A model generated the notes under the pieces. That model saw only the letters and a program-made list of their open reading frames with translations. It did no database searches and was not told the origin of the DNA. Positions 28,377 to 37,974 of a DNA stretch of 64,000 nt are shown piece by piece (positions within the stretch are counted from its first letter, which is position 1; every line of letters begins with the position of its first letter). Both the position numbers and the translations under genes were made by a program. The DNA is from JBAYIE01 sp041665785 (GTDB taxonomy: Bacteria > Bacteroidota > Bacteroidia > UKL13-3): NCBI GenBank assembly GCA_041665785.1, contig JBAYIE010000010.1, forward strand, positions 1-64,000, in the 5' to 3' direction.

Positions 28377-28954
28377 TTGATACTTTACTTGATATCGACC
28401 GCGAATGGTTTCTGGCCATTAATCAGCAAGCTCAAAACGGCTTTCTGGATTTGATTTGTCCGTTTATACGTACCCAGAGTAATTGGTATCTGGCATATGC
28501 GGTGATTATCTATTTTCTCTTTACGCATTATAAGAAGAAAGCATGGTGGTTGTTGCTGGTTGCCGTAGGTACCATTTTGTTGACAGATCAGGTCAGCTCA
28601 ACATTGATCAAAAATGCTGTACAACGGTTACGGCCTTGCAACGATCCTGATTTGCGGGACCAAATCCGGTTACTGGTTCATTGCGGCTCTGGTTATAGTT
28701 TTGTTTCGGCACATGCTTCCAATCATTTTGCCGTGGCTTTGTTTTTTGGTGGCGTATTCGGACTTACACACCGCTGGGTTTGGCCACTCGGATTGGTTTG
28801 GGCTGCTTCCATCGGATTCTCACAAATTTATGTAGGCGTGCATTACCCGTTCGATGTAATTTGCGGGTCGTTACTGGGTATTTTTACCGGAGGAATCTGC
28901 CTGTTTATATTGCGTAAATATTTTCATGACCTGCTCAATCATTCATCCCATTAA
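28373..28954 (+). CDS. PAP2-family phosphatase (GTG start)
   Basis: This 193-residue membrane protein has several helices and the three PAP2 motifs: KNAVQRLRP, SGYSFVSAHASNH and GVHYPFDVICG. Such enzymes remove phosphate from lipid phosphates, for example undecaprenyl pyrophosphate or phosphatidylglycerophosphate. The start is the GTG of a GTGA overlap with the methyltransferase stop codon. Whether it is a carrier-lipid phosphatase here is an inference. Confidence 0.88.
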   Translation: MIDTLLDIDREWFLAINQQAQNGFLDLICPFIRTQSNWYLAYAVIIYFLFTHYKKKAWWLLLVAVGTILLTDQVSSTLIKNAVQRLRPCNDPDLRDQIRLLVHCGSGYSFVSAHASNHFAVALFFGGVFGLTHRWVWPLGLVWAASIGFSQIYVGVHYPFDVICGSLLGIFTGGICLFILRKYFHDLLNHSSH

Positions 28955-28965
28955 ACGCATCTGAA

Positions 28966-29691
28966 ATGAAATTCTGGTATTACCTTTTATTGATTGCATT
29001 TCCACTGGCCGGTGGTATTTTAGGGTATTACACGCAATTCAACCGCAAGAGCAATCTCAAAGTGATTCTGGCCTTTGCAGGAGCTTATCTACTATCGGTT
29101 GTTTTGTTTCATCTGATTCCGCATTTGTACGAAGAAATCAGTGTGATGTCGGGCGTATTGTTACTGGCCGGATTTTTCTTCCAGGTATTTATTGAACGAT
29201 ACTCGCATGGTGTAGAGCACGGGCATTTACACCTGCATGAAATTAAAAAGAAAAGCCTTATTCCTTACGAAATTCTGATCAGTTTAAGTTTGCATAGTTT
29301 TATGGAAGGAATGCCTCTGGGCAGTGCATTTCTGGAAGGTGATACCGGTAAACTTTCTTTTCTCTTCGGAATTGTATTGCATGAGTTTCCTGCCGCCTTT
29401 GCTCTGGTAAGCATTTTAAAAGCAAGCCATGTTTCTGTCAGGAGGATCCCCGTTTTTATCGTTGCTTATGCTTGTATGTCGTCGGCAGGTGCGCTGAGCA
29501 GCGATTTGCTGCAGAACATAGTGGATGAAAAAATATTTACCTATCTGATGGCCTTTGTGGTAGGTACCTTTTTACATATTGCCACCACTATTCTGTTTGA
29601 AAACAGCGAGGATCACCGTTTCAGTCTGAATAAAATTGTAGCTATACTGGGTGGCATCCTGCTAGCTGTTCTGGTTAGTATGGGAATGTGA
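28966..29691 (+). CDS. ZIP-family metal transporter
   Basis: This 241-residue polytopic protein has about eight helices, a histidine-rich loop (HGVEHGHLHLHEI) and the ZIP metal-site segments LSLHSFMEGMPLG and GIVLHEFPAAFAL. ZIP proteins move Zn2+ and other divalent ions into the cytoplasm. It starts 11 bases after the PAP2 gene and converges with the YceI gene. Confidence 0.9.
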   Translation: MKFWYYLLLIAFPLAGGILGYYTQFNRKSNLKVILAFAGAYLLSVVLFHLIPHLYEEISVMSGVLLLAGFFFQVFIERYSHGVEHGHLHLHEIKKKSLIPYEILISLSLHSFMEGMPLGSAFLEGDTGKLSFLFGIVLHEFPAAFALVSILKASHVSVRRIPVFIVAYACMSSAGALSSDLLQNIVDEKIFTYLMAFVVGTFLHIATTILFENSEDHRFSLNKIVAILGGILLAVLVSMGM

Positions 29692-29698
29692 TTAAAGC

Positions 29699-30244
29699 TT
29701 ATTGCTTCATCATCAATACCGCATCAATTTTCACGGTAATTTCTTCGGCAATATTGGCAATGACCAATTTCGGAATCGTGATTTTATGATCGGCCACCAT
29801 TACTTTAAATTCAGCTTTGATGGTGATCTTTTTATCCTTTACAGTAATCACGCCATTGATTACCCTTTCCCTCTCCACTCCATGAACATTGAGTTTACCG
29901 GTAACCGTAACAGGATATTCGCCGTCTTTGGTTAAATCAATTTGTTCGTTGATTTTACATTTAAACGTAGAGTTAGGATACTTTTCACTTTCTATATACT
30001 TTTCGTTGAAATGCTCCTGCATGAGTTTATTTTTAAACTCAAACGAAGGATTGGAAACACTGAAGGCCATTTCGCGTTTTTCAACGCTCAAAACGGCAAG
30101 GCATTTCTCAGAATGAGCAGAAATATCTTCGACCGGAGTGGTAGAAAAGAAACTGAGTTTACCGGATTGGGTAGAGTATAACTGGGCGCGAACACCCGAA
30201 AATGTGGCCAGTACGAGGGCGAAAGAGAGCAGGATAGATTTCAT
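29699..30244 (-). CDS. YceI-family periplasmic protein
   Basis: This 181-residue protein has a signal peptide ending near SGVRAQ and a YceI lipocalin-like beta-barrel (FEFKNKLMQEHFNEKY, KYPNSTFKCKI, GEYPVTVTGKLNVHGVERE). YceI proteins bind polyisoprenoids or similar lipids. ATG 30244 is chosen because the signal peptide begins there. It is the last gene of a minus-strand cluster with a DUF5777 barrel protein and two cytochrome-like lipoproteins, an association suggesting an envelope electron transfer function. Confidence 0.9.
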   Translation of the reverse strand: MKSILLSFALVLATFSGVRAQLYSTQSGKLSFFSTTPVEDISAHSEKCLAVLSVEKREMAFSVSNPSFEFKNKLMQEHFNEKYIESEKYPNSTFKCKINEQIDLTKDGEYPVTVTGKLNVHGVERERVINGVITVKDKKITIKAEFKVMVADHKITIPKLVIANIAEEITVKIDAVLMMKQ

Positions 30245-30300
30245 ATATGTTTTATTAAATGTGGGGTTTCTATTAACTGATTTTAGCTGATGCAAGAACC

Positions 30301-31206
30301 TTACCACTTTTTACCCCCACTATCAAAAGAGAAGGTACGTGAAATATTAAATCCAAAACGGAGCTCGGTAAAGCCCAATGGATTCATGTTGCGGCCCACA
30401 AACTGTTGCTCTATCATTCCGGTAGCGTTGGTAAAATGCAGTTGAAATACATGTCCTCCGGTTTCGATATCAAAGCCAAAGGCAATGGCATCGTTGTACA
30501 TCGGATCGCCATTGGCCAATTTAGGCTCGCTTCGTCCGTTGAGTCGTGGAATGTATTCGATATTAAACCGTGTACTGCGGCTTATTTTAATGGAAGTGCC
30601 CAAACCAATGGCATATATATCGTTGGGGGTATTGGAATTTGGAACCAGGTTGTAATGCACCAGGGTTGGCGCTACCAGTAACGACAGGTGATCATTCACT
30701 TTACGGGTAATTAAAATTTGACCGCAATAAGCCAGTCGTGAGCTGAAGAAATTGTTTCGTGTTGGATCTTCCCATGTCAATGTATTGATGGCTGTACTTC
30801 CTAAAACGGTAAGCCCAACCGGAGTACCGTTTTTTTTCTGCTGCAATAGTTTTGCTTTTACAAATCCATCATATGTTTTGCCGGATGTACTGCGACCTAT
30901 CCCAACCATTACACGGTCGAGAATTCCATATTCCAGTGAAAGGCGAATGGTGGCTCCATCCAATCCGAATAAATCGTATGCGCCGTTTTTAACCGGACCG
31001 AAACGATGCTGAATGCGAAAATCGAGGTGGCGTGCTTTTACCGTTTCGTTGCTTTGCATATTCACAACCCGTGTCGATTTAAAGGTGGCATAAACCGGTG
31101 TGGGTTTGCGGGCATTGGGGTCGTCAATCATGTTCAACAGATCATCCTGTGCTCTCAATTCACCGGATATCAGAAATACAGAACAAACGATTATAAGTAT
31201 TTTCAT
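30301..31206 (-). CDS. DUF5777 family outer-membrane beta-barrel protein
   Basis: This 301-residue protein has a signal peptide (MKILIIVCSVFLISGELRAQ) and alternating beta-strand patterns ending in an aromatic strand (ISRTFSFDS), typical of an outer-membrane barrel. Conserved DUF5777 features include RHLDFRIQHRFGP, DRVMVGIGRS and GFTELRFGFNISR. The role is unknown. The position between haem lipoproteins and YceI suggests service to that system. An ATG four codons earlier (31218) is also possible. Confidence 0.82.
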   Translation of the reverse strand: MKILIIVCSVFLISGELRAQDDLLNMIDDPNARKPTPVYATFKSTRVVNMQSNETVKARHLDFRIQHRFGPVKNGAYDLFGLDGATIRLSLEYGILDRVMVGIGRSTSGKTYDGFVKAKLLQQKKNGTPVGLTVLGSTAINTLTWEDPTRNNFFSSRLAYCGQILITRKVNDHLSLLVAPTLVHYNLVPNSNTPNDIYAIGLGTSIKISRSTRFNIEYIPRLNGRSEPKLANGDPMYNDAIAFGFDIETGGHVFQLHFTNATGMIEQQFVGRNMNPLGFTELRFGFNISRTFSFDSGGKKW

Positions 31207-31223
31207 TTTGGATAACATACGTT

Positions 31224-31607
31224 TTAGTTATTTGGGGTTCCCTGATTAATCCATTTACGCATGGTATTGGATTCGCATATGCTGATTGGTCCGGTTGGCG
31301 GCATAGTTTTCAAATCCAGTGCGCGTGCCTGAACACGGGTAATATTGTTAACCAGTCCGGTATAGGTAGATAAATCCGGTGCCTGTGATCCGGCTACATG
31401 ACAACCCGGAATAGCGCAACGATTGGCTACCAGTGGTTGAATGGTGGCTGAATAGGTAACATTGCTTGTATCACAATTGGCACCCGGGCCGTTTGGATAC
31501 AATTCATCTTCTTTATCGTAATAACAACCGTTGAATGAAATCAACAGCAAGATTGCTGTAACATACAGTAAACTATAACGAACTCCTGTCATACTATTTA
31601 ACTTCAA
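31224..31607 (-). CDS. Cytochrome c-like lipoprotein with CX4CH motif
   Basis: This 127-residue protein has a lipoprotein signal (LLLISFNGC). It also has a single cysteine-histidine motif of the form C-A-I-P-G-C-H in ANRCAIPGCHVAG, with a distal methionine in LDLKTMPPTGP. This is a shortened cytochrome c-like domain with four residues between the cysteines rather than two, seen in Bacteroidota surface lipoproteins. Haem attachment is plausible but unproven. The last cysteine (CESNTM) is conserved-looking. It overlaps the upstream gene by 14 bases. Confidence 0.75.
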   Translation of the reverse strand: MKLNSMTGVRYSLLYVTAILLLISFNGCYYDKEDELYPNGPGANCDTSNVTYSATIQPLVANRCAIPGCHVAGSQAPDLSTYTGLVNNITRVQARALDLKTMPPTGPISICESNTMRKWINQGTPNN

Positions 31608-32091
31608 TTTTTTCTGTGTTTAAACCATTTGCATTGTGTCCGTGACAGGCATTGCAACTCATATTGATATTGTTGCCCGCAATTTTCTCGGGCATATCTT
31701 CTTTGTTACCATCTACTTTGATGTAAGGAAAATACCCCCCTTTAAAATCAATAATCTTGTTGGTATAAAAATTCCCCTTGAGATCGATAGGTAAGGTATA
31801 AATTAAAGTTCCCTTCCCATCCGGCTGCGACCACAATTGTACTTCACCGCTTTTGGCTAAACCATCGTTATTGGTATATACAGTACCGGCAACGGTCCAC
31901 CAGTATTCTGAAGCTTCGTCGGATGCTTTGTGATGGCACGACATACAATCCTGACCCGACTCATGGCTTTCATCATCGCCGGCCCGGCTTTCTTTCGGAT
32001 CATTGTTTATTTCGTCGTAATGCGAACAACTTGTAAATGCAAAAATAAATGCGAATGCTGCGCTTAAGGCAAGCCATTTTTTCCTATTCAT
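31594..32091 (-). CDS. Dihaem cytochrome c-like lipoprotein
   Basis: This 165-residue protein has a lipoprotein signal (FAFTSCSHYDE, cysteine near residue 22) and two CxxCH motifs: DCMSCHHK near residue 49 and CNACHGH near residue 148. The approximately 90 residues between them look like a beta-rich domain (VAGTVYTNNDGLAKSGEVQL) with no haem. It should be an envelope-anchored electron carrier or sensor. It heads the cluster with the CX4CH lipoprotein, the DUF5777 protein and YceI. Confidence 0.78.
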   Translation of the reverse strand: MNRKKWLALSAAFAFIFAFTSCSHYDEINNDPKESRAGDDESHESGQDCMSCHHKASDEASEYWWTVAGTVYTNNDGLAKSGEVQLWSQPDGKGTLIYTLPIDLKGNFYTNKIIDFKGGYFPYIKVDGNKEDMPEKIAGNNINMSCNACHGHNANGLNTEKIEVK

Positions 32092-32155
32092 GTATGGACA
32101 AATATATAAGTTGTTGGGAAAAAATACCCTGACTGCAATATTTCTTACTGAATCA

Positions 32156-32884
32156 TTAAAATTCAGAAGCTTTCATAAACGAAAGCAGTTCCTCATTGCC
32201 GGAATGGCGAATGGCCGACTTCTCCCCTTCCCACCAGTTGCGGCCTTTGTAGATGAAAATGATATTATCCCCCATTTCAAACAAACTCTTGATATCGTGT
32301 GTATTGATGATGGTGGTGATATTGTATTCGTAGGTAATTTCCTGAATCAGATGATCAATCAGGCGGGATGTTAACGGATCTAGACCGGAATTCGGTTCGT
32401 CGCAAAACAGGAATTTCGGATTGAGCGCAATGGCACGGGCAATTCCAACCCTTTTCTTCATGCCACCACTGAGCGAAGATGGAAACAGTTTATTTACATT
32501 GACCAGATCAACTCTTTTTAAACAAAAGTTTACCCGATCAATTACTTCAACTTCATTCATAGTAGTAAACATGCGCAAGGGGAAAGCAATATTATCCTCT
32601 ACCGAGAGTGAATCGAACAAGGCGGTACCCTGAAACAACATCCCGATTTCTTTTCGGATCAGTTGTTTTTGCTCGTAATCGATATGGGCAAAGTCGCGTC
32701 CTTCGTATTCAATTTTCCCTTTATCCACCTGGATCAGACCTACCATGCACTTCATCAGTACACTTTTTCCGCTTCCGCTGGCACCGATTACAAAATTGCA
32801 TTTGCCTTGCTCAAAATGCGCCGAAACATCAAACAATACCTGTTTGTCGCCAAAGCTTTTGTCTATATTACTTAAGGTAATCAT
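32156..32884 (-). CDS. ABC transporter ATP-binding protein MlaF-type
   Basis: This 242-residue ATPase has Walker A GASGSGKSVLMK near residue 34, signature LSGGMKKRVGIARA, Walker B KFLFCDEPNSGLDP and a switch histidine in INTHDIKS. The adjacent MlaE-type permease identifies it as the ATPase of an Mla/TrgD-type lipid transporter that moves phospholipids between the inner and outer membranes. Its start overlaps the permease stop by 4 bases. Confidence 0.92.
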   Translation of the reverse strand: MITLSNIDKSFGDKQVLFDVSAHFEQGKCNFVIGASGSGKSVLMKCMVGLIQVDKGKIEYEGRDFAHIDYEQKQLIRKEIGMLFQGTALFDSLSVEDNIAFPLRMFTTMNEVEVIDRVNFCLKRVDLVNVNKLFPSSLSGGMKKRVGIARAIALNPKFLFCDEPNSGLDPLTSRLIDHLIQEITYEYNITTIINTHDIKSLFEMGDNIIFIYKGRNWWEGEKSAIRHSGNEELLSFMKASEF

Positions 32885-33624
32885 CGGCTAAGCATCAATT
32901 CAGATAGGATATAATCAAACAAGATCACCCCGATACAACTGAACACCACTGCTTTTGTACTGGATTGCCCGACTTCCAATGCACCGCCTTGTGTTTTGTA
33001 ACCGTAAAATGCCGAGAAACTGGTGATGATAAATGCAAAGGTGGTGGCTTTGGTTAAGGCAAATGTTACGGAGAATGGAATGAAATCAGCCCGCAATCCT
33101 TTTACGAACGCATCAATGGTGATCAGTTCCGATACCACTCCTGAAATGGCTCCTCCCAAAATTGAAAGGAACATGGCATAAATAACCAGCAGGGGAATGG
33201 TGATGAGTCCGGCTGTAATTTTGGGCAATACCAGGTAATTTGTTGAATTGATCCCCATGATTTCAAGGGCATCAATTTGTTCGGTTACCTTCATAGTACC
33301 TATTTCGGAAGCAATACTTGAACCTACCTTACCAGCCAATACCAAACAGGTAACGGTAGGCGAAAACTCGAGAATATTGGAATCACGTACAATGCGTCCG
33401 ATGAGGTATTCAGGTACCAGGCCGGAAACCAGCTGATACCCGATCTGAATGGTAGAAACGGCTCCGGTAAAAATGGAAATAAGCGAAACAATGCTGAATG
33501 ACCCCACTCCGATGGAATACATCTCCGTGAATGTTTGTTTGATAAAAATTCTGAACTTTTCGGGTCGGGCGAAAAGGCTTTTCAGAAACAAAAAATATTC
33601 CCCCAGGAATTCTATTAATCTCAT
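32881..33624 (-). CDS. MlaE-family lipid ABC transporter permease
   Basis: This 247-residue inner-membrane permease has about five helices and the MlaE signatures GAVSTIQIGYQLVS, LVLAGKVGSSIASEIGTMKVTEQIDALE and TFAFIITSFSAFYGYKTQGGALEVG. It works with the overlapping ATPase gene. No MCE-domain (MlaD) gene follows here, so the substrate-binding subunit must be encoded elsewhere. Confidence 0.93.
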   Translation of the reverse strand: MRLIEFLGEYFLFLKSLFARPEKFRIFIKQTFTEMYSIGVGSFSIVSLISIFTGAVSTIQIGYQLVSGLVPEYLIGRIVRDSNILEFSPTVTCLVLAGKVGSSIASEIGTMKVTEQIDALEIMGINSTNYLVLPKITAGLITIPLLVIYAMFLSILGGAISGVVSELITIDAFVKGLRADFIPFSVTFALTKATTFAFIITSFSAFYGYKTQGGALEVGQSSTKAVVFSCIGVILFDYILSELMLSR

Positions 33625-33698
33625 GAAATATTGAACAGTGGTATTAAGTGCAAATGAACAGCATTTTTTTTTACCATGTAAATATAGCTTGTTCGGCT

Positions 33699-33706
33699 TA
33701 ATTTTG
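33699..33706 (+). promoter_or_regulatory. -7 element for the SDR-ispG pair
   Basis: TAATTTTG matches TAnnTTTG and ends 16 bases before the SDR start codon. Confidence 0.45.
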
Positions 33707-33722
33707 AACCCGCTGAAAAATT

Positions 33723-34424
33723 ATGCCTGAAAAAATCATTGTTGTAACGGGATGCACCCGTGGAATCGGAAGAGCGGTTTGCGACCTTTTTATCTCCAAA
33801 GGATTTCACATCGCCGGGTATGCCCGCAATGTGAAAGATCTGGAAGACATGCGTGCGGTATATGCCAGGGATTATCCGCAACAACAAGTATTGCTCGAAC
33901 AAGCCGATGCTACCATAAAAGCCTCCGTAGACAAATTTGCCGGTAATGTGGTTTCGAAATTTGGTAAAGTTGATATCCTGCTGAACAATGCAGGTTATTT
34001 TTTACCCGGCAGCATTATGAAAGAACCTGAAGGAACCCTGGAAACCATGATGGCTACCAATGTATATAGTGCCTATCATATTACCCGCGCTTTGGAGGGA
34101 TGCGTGAAACAACATATCGTTAATATGTGCTCCATTGCCAGTCTGGATGCTTACGAAGCAGGAGCATCGTATACGATTTCCAAATTTGCCATGCTGGGAT
34201 TCAGCAAACAGTTGCGGCAAGAATTAATCGCTACCGGAATTAAGGTAACTTCCATTTTACCGGGTGCTGTAAGAACCGATTCGTGGAAAGATGTTGACCT
34301 TCCTGCATCCCGCTTCGTTCAGGCCGGTGATATTGCAGAAACAATTTATACGGTTTGTTGTTCCCTTTCTGCAGGAGCAGATATTGAAGAAATTGTAATT
34401 CGTCCACAACAAGGTGATATTTAA
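33723..34424 (+). CDS. Short-chain dehydrogenase/reductase
   Basis: This 233-residue SDR has the cofactor motif TGCTRGIGRAV at residues 8-18, the NNAG motif in DILLNNAGYFLPG, and an active-site YTISK (Tyr-x-x-x-Lys) with serine upstream in NMCSIASLDA. The substrate is unknown. ispG starts 12 bases downstream on the same strand, so the two are probably cotranscribed. Confidence 0.88.
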   Translation: MPEKIIVVTGCTRGIGRAVCDLFISKGFHIAGYARNVKDLEDMRAVYARDYPQQQVLLEQADATIKASVDKFAGNVVSKFGKVDILLNNAGYFLPGSIMKEPEGTLETMMATNVYSAYHITRALEGCVKQHIVNMCSIASLDAYEAGASYTISKFAMLGFSKQLRQELIATGIKVTSILPGAVRTDSWKDVDLPASRFVQAGDIAETIYTVCCSLSAGADIEEIVIRPQQGDI

Positions 34425-34436
34425 AAAGCATCCCAG

Positions 34437-36407
34437 ATGACCAAATCACTCTCCACTTTTGATAAACGTTATTGCGAAAGTCTGACCGCTTATTCGCGCA
34501 GAAAGACGCGTACCGTTGAGATCGGCGACCTGCGTTTGGGCCATTTGCATCCGATCCGGATTCAAAGCATGACCACAACGGATACAATGGACACCCGTTT
34601 ATCGGTTGAACAAATACAACGCATGGTGGATGCCGGTTGCGAATTGGTGCGCCTTACTGCACCCAGCATACGCGAAGCACAAAATCTGGAAGTCATTAAA
34701 AAAGAATTGCACCGACGCGGGATAAAAGTTCCACTGGTGGCCGATATTCATTTTACACCCAATGCAGCCGAAACCGCAGCACGTATTGTGGAGAAAGTGC
34801 GCATTAACCCGGGCAATTATGCCGACAAAAAGAAATTTGAACAGATTGAATACGGCGACACTGAATACGAAGCTGAGCTGGAAAGGATCCGTGAAAAATT
34901 TACACCACTGGTTAAGATTTGTAAAGAATACGGCACCGCGCTTCGCATTGGTACCAATCACGGATCACTGAGCGATCGTATTATGAGCCGGTATGGAGAT
35001 ACTCCGGAAGGCATGGTAGAAAGTGCCATGGAATTTTTGAGGATCTGCGAAGATCAGCAGTTTTACAATATTGTACTTAGCATGAAATCGAGCAACCCGA
35101 AAGTAATGGTGGAAGCTTACCGATTGCTTGTAAATACTATGGATCGCAACGGTATGCAATATCCGCTGCATCTTGGGGTAACCGAGGCCGGAGAAGGAAA
35201 TGACGGTCGCATCAAATCGGCTTTGGGGATTGGAGCTTTGCTGGAGGATGGCATTGGCGACACCATTCGTGTATCCCTCACCGAAGATCCGGAATTTGAA
35301 GTTCCGGTAGCGCGGAAATTGGTTAACCGGTATGAAAACCGGGCCGGACATGACCCCATTCCTTTTGCATTAACGGATGAAGCTTTACTGGATCAATTCG
35401 ACCCTTTTCATTTTGAAAAAAGAACAAGCAGGGAAATACGCAATTTTGGCGGACATCAGGTACCACGTGTGATTGCTGATCTGTCGGACCACAGTTGCAC
35501 AGAACCTTCGCATCTTAAACCGTTTGGATACACGTACCATGAACCAACGGATAAATGGCATATGAGTGATTTGGGCTGTGATTATATATACTTTGGTACC
35601 AAAGCACCTGCCTTTATGCTCCCGGCAGGACTCAAAGGCGTTTACGATTTTGGCATCTGGATGGGGCTTACCGATAAAACCCATGCTTTTCCGGTGTTTC
35701 GCAAGCACGAACTCGAGAAGCGAAATACAGGATCTTCAACCTTAAATTTTTTGTGGCTGAGTACGCAAGAAATGGATTCCGCTTTGTTGGAAAAACTTAC
35801 CGGCTTAACCAATTGGGTATTAATTCTGGAATCTTCTCATATGCATAAGGTAGCTGATCTGAACAATGCTTTTGCCCGACTTAAATCACTACATATTACG
35901 CTTCCGGTAGTTATTGCAGGAATTTCGGATGAGAAAGAATCCGAGACCTGGATGTTGTATACTTCCACCGATTTGGGAACCCCTATGATCAACGGATGTG
36001 GGGATGGTGTATTCATTCGTGCACCACATATTGATCAGACATTAAGCAACCAGATAGCCTTTGGGATCTTGCAGGCTGCCCGGACACGCATCACCAAAAC
36101 TGAATATATCAGTTGCCCGAGTTGTGGCCGTACCCTGTTTGATTTGCAGGAAACGACCGCCCTGATTCGCAGCCAGACCGACCACCTGAAAGGAATTAAA
36201 ATAGCCATTATGGGATGCATTGTAAACGGACCGGGCGAAATGGCTGATGCGGACTACGGGTATGTAGGCTCAGGGCCGGGCAAGATCACCCTATACCGGG
36301 GTAAAGAAATAGTCAAAAAAGGGGTGAATAAAGACACTGCGGTGGCTGAATTGATCGGACTGATCCGCGAAGACGGGAACTGGACTGAACCTCAGCTACA
36401 TAATTGA
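34437..36407 (+). CDS. ispG: 4-hydroxy-3-methylbut-2-enyl diphosphate synthase, long form
   Basis: This 656-residue enzyme of the MEP isoprenoid pathway converts the cyclic diphosphate MEcPP to HMBPP with a [4Fe-4S] cluster. The N-terminal TIM barrel shows IQSMTTTDTMDT and LVADIHFTPNAA. A central insertion (about residues 290-540) marks the long form found in Bacteroidota, chlamydiae and plants. The C-terminal domain carries the cluster cysteines in ISCPSCGRTLFDLQ and MGCIVNGPGEMADADYGYVG. Confidence 0.97.
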   Translation: MTKSLSTFDKRYCESLTAYSRRKTRTVEIGDLRLGHLHPIRIQSMTTTDTMDTRLSVEQIQRMVDAGCELVRLTAPSIREAQNLEVIKKELHRRGIKVPLVADIHFTPNAAETAARIVEKVRINPGNYADKKKFEQIEYGDTEYEAELERIREKFTPLVKICKEYGTALRIGTNHGSLSDRIMSRYGDTPEGMVESAMEFLRICEDQQFYNIVLSMKSSNPKVMVEAYRLLVNTMDRNGMQYPLHLGVTEAGEGNDGRIKSALGIGALLEDGIGDTIRVSLTEDPEFEVPVARKLVNRYENRAGHDPIPFALTDEALLDQFDPFHFEKRTSREIRNFGGHQVPRVIADLSDHSCTEPSHLKPFGYTYHEPTDKWHMSDLGCDYIYFGTKAPAFMLPAGLKGVYDFGIWMGLTDKTHAFPVFRKHELEKRNTGSSTLNFLWLSTQEMDSALLEKLTGLTNWVLILESSHMHKVADLNNAFARLKSLHITLPVVIAGISDEKESETWMLYTSTDLGTPMINGCGDGVFIRAPHIDQTLSNQIAFGILQAARTRITKTEYISCPSCGRTLFDLQETTALIRSQTDHLKGIKIAIMGCIVNGPGEMADADYGYVGSGPGKITLYRGKEIVKKGVNKDTAVAELIGLIREDGNWTEPQLHN

Positions 36408-36475
36408 TGCAACCTATTCCCTATTGAGGGTATCTTTGTCCTTGAAATAAGATTAGGCTAAATGAGATTTTTCTT

Positions 36476-36483
36476 TATTTTTG
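36476..36483 (+). promoter_or_regulatory. -7 element for the T9SS protein at 36527
   Basis: TATTTTTG matches TAnnTTTG, 43 bases before the start codon. A second match, TATCTTTG at 36431-36438, may be an alternative promoter. Confidence 0.45.
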
Positions 36484-36526
36484 CCCCCTTTGTAATAAAA
36501 CACTAAAAACACACAATCAATACTAT

Positions 36527-37888
36527 ATGAAAAAGTTAATCTTTACCATTGCATCTGTTGCCGGAATTACCGGAATGGCTCTGGCACAAAAAATGCCTTT
36601 GCCTGTTGAACCCAAGATCCAAATTGCCAATTCGATCGAAAAAACAAAATCGAACAACGCAAATAAAATCAACATTTCCGATTGGTATATGAATACGGAT
36701 ATGGCTGCAGGTACTAATATCGGAAGCAGCTTAACCAGTAATTTTACATTTATGTACGCAGATACAAATGCCAAGTTGATGTATCAAAGCGGAGATATTG
36801 CACATCCGGTTTGGATGAGCTACGGACATGTAATGGATCCAAAAGACGACGTAATCAGTCAGACTACCAATCCATTGATTCAGCTTTCCAAATTTGTTTC
36901 TTACAATTTTGATTCAATCCGTTTTCCATTTGCTTACATACGCCACGTGGATTCTTTGAGCGATGGTGTTGGCGGAATGCTTCCGGTTGTTGATACATTG
37001 TATGTTTATTATTTCAGAAGCACAAACATTACAAAAACCAACTTCACCGGTGGTGCAAAAGATAAAGTATCGTTGATCCGTTATGATCACGCGAATAAAA
37101 CTGCCCGTACATTTTTTGCAGTTGATACCTTGTTGTTAACCAAAGATGATTCAACCGGTATCAGCAATACCAATGGTTTCGAAAGCAGTTTCACCATTAA
37201 GGTTGTTACTCTTGCTCCTCCGGTTCCTGTTAGTATCAATGTAAACGGTGGTTTAGATACCAATAACCTGGTTGGCGTATCGCTGGTATTTAAATCAGCT
37301 GTACCTACCATTACCAATGGCGGCGCCGACACTATAGCTTTGCTTATGCAGCAGGATCCTGCAAATTTCCCGAACCAAAAAAGAGGAAATTGCCTTGGAT
37401 TCCGTTACCTGCGTAATTCCAATGATCAAACCAGCCTGAGCAATCCAACTTATTACAATTTATCACAGTTTATGCCGAACTGGAATGGTTACGGACAGAA
37501 TGCAAACTGGAATGGAGTGTATGTAGCAGGTAATGCTTTCGTATCTGATCTGTTTGCCGATATGGATTTCCATCTAACCACTACTTCCGACAACGTAGGA
37601 ATTTCTGAAATCAACAACGACGAATTTGCGATGAGCAATGTTTATCCTAATCCTGCAAAATCAAGCGAAAAAGCAGTACTTGCCTTTAATTTAACCAAGA
37701 CTTCTACTGTAAATGTATCGATCATTAACCTGGTAGGTCAGCAAGTAAAAGCCGGTTTCAGCAAATCGTTTGAAAGCGGTGCACATGCCGAATTTTTAGA
37801 CCTGAGCGGATTAAAAGCAGGTGTATATTTTGTAAACATGACTGTGAATGGAAGCAGCATCAGCAAAAAACTGACTGTAACTGAATAA
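36527..37888 (+). CDS. Secreted protein with T9SS type A sorting domain
   Basis: This 453-residue protein has a Sec signal peptide (ITGMALAQ, about residues 1-21). A beta-rich central part of no recognised family follows, and then a C-terminal sorting domain near residues 368-453 with VYPNPAKSSEKAVLAF, VSIINLVGQQV and LKAGVYFVNM. That domain directs export through the type IX secretion system and release or attachment at the cell surface. It is flanked by its own promoter and terminator, so it is monocistronic. The function of the passenger is unknown. Confidence 0.85.
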   Translation: MKKLIFTIASVAGITGMALAQKMPLPVEPKIQIANSIEKTKSNNANKINISDWYMNTDMAAGTNIGSSLTSNFTFMYADTNAKLMYQSGDIAHPVWMSYGHVMDPKDDVISQTTNPLIQLSKFVSYNFDSIRFPFAYIRHVDSLSDGVGGMLPVVDTLYVYYFRSTNITKTNFTGGAKDKVSLIRYDHANKTARTFFAVDTLLLTKDDSTGISNTNGFESSFTIKVVTLAPPVPVSINVNGGLDTNNLVGVSLVFKSAVPTITNGGADTIALLMQQDPANFPNQKRGNCLGFRYLRNSNDQTSLSNPTYYNLSQFMPNWNGYGQNANWNGVYVAGNAFVSDLFADMDFHLTTTSDNVGISEINNDEFAMSNVYPNPAKSSEKAVLAFNLTKTSTVNVSIINLVGQQVKAGFSKSFESGAHAEFLDLSGLKAGVYFVNMTVNGSSISKKLTVTE

Positions 37889-37910
37889 GTTCAACCCTCA
37901 CTCATACTGC

Positions 37911-37940
37911 AAAACCCCTCCAAACCGGAGGGGTTTTGTG
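37911..37940 (+). terminator. Terminator after the T9SS protein
   Basis: AAAACCCCTCC and GGAGGGGTTTT arms with a short AAACC loop form a strong hairpin with a T-run. Confidence 0.85.
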
Positions 37941-37974
37941 TTTATAAGGGACTTTGAAAGAAAATTGGAGTGGA

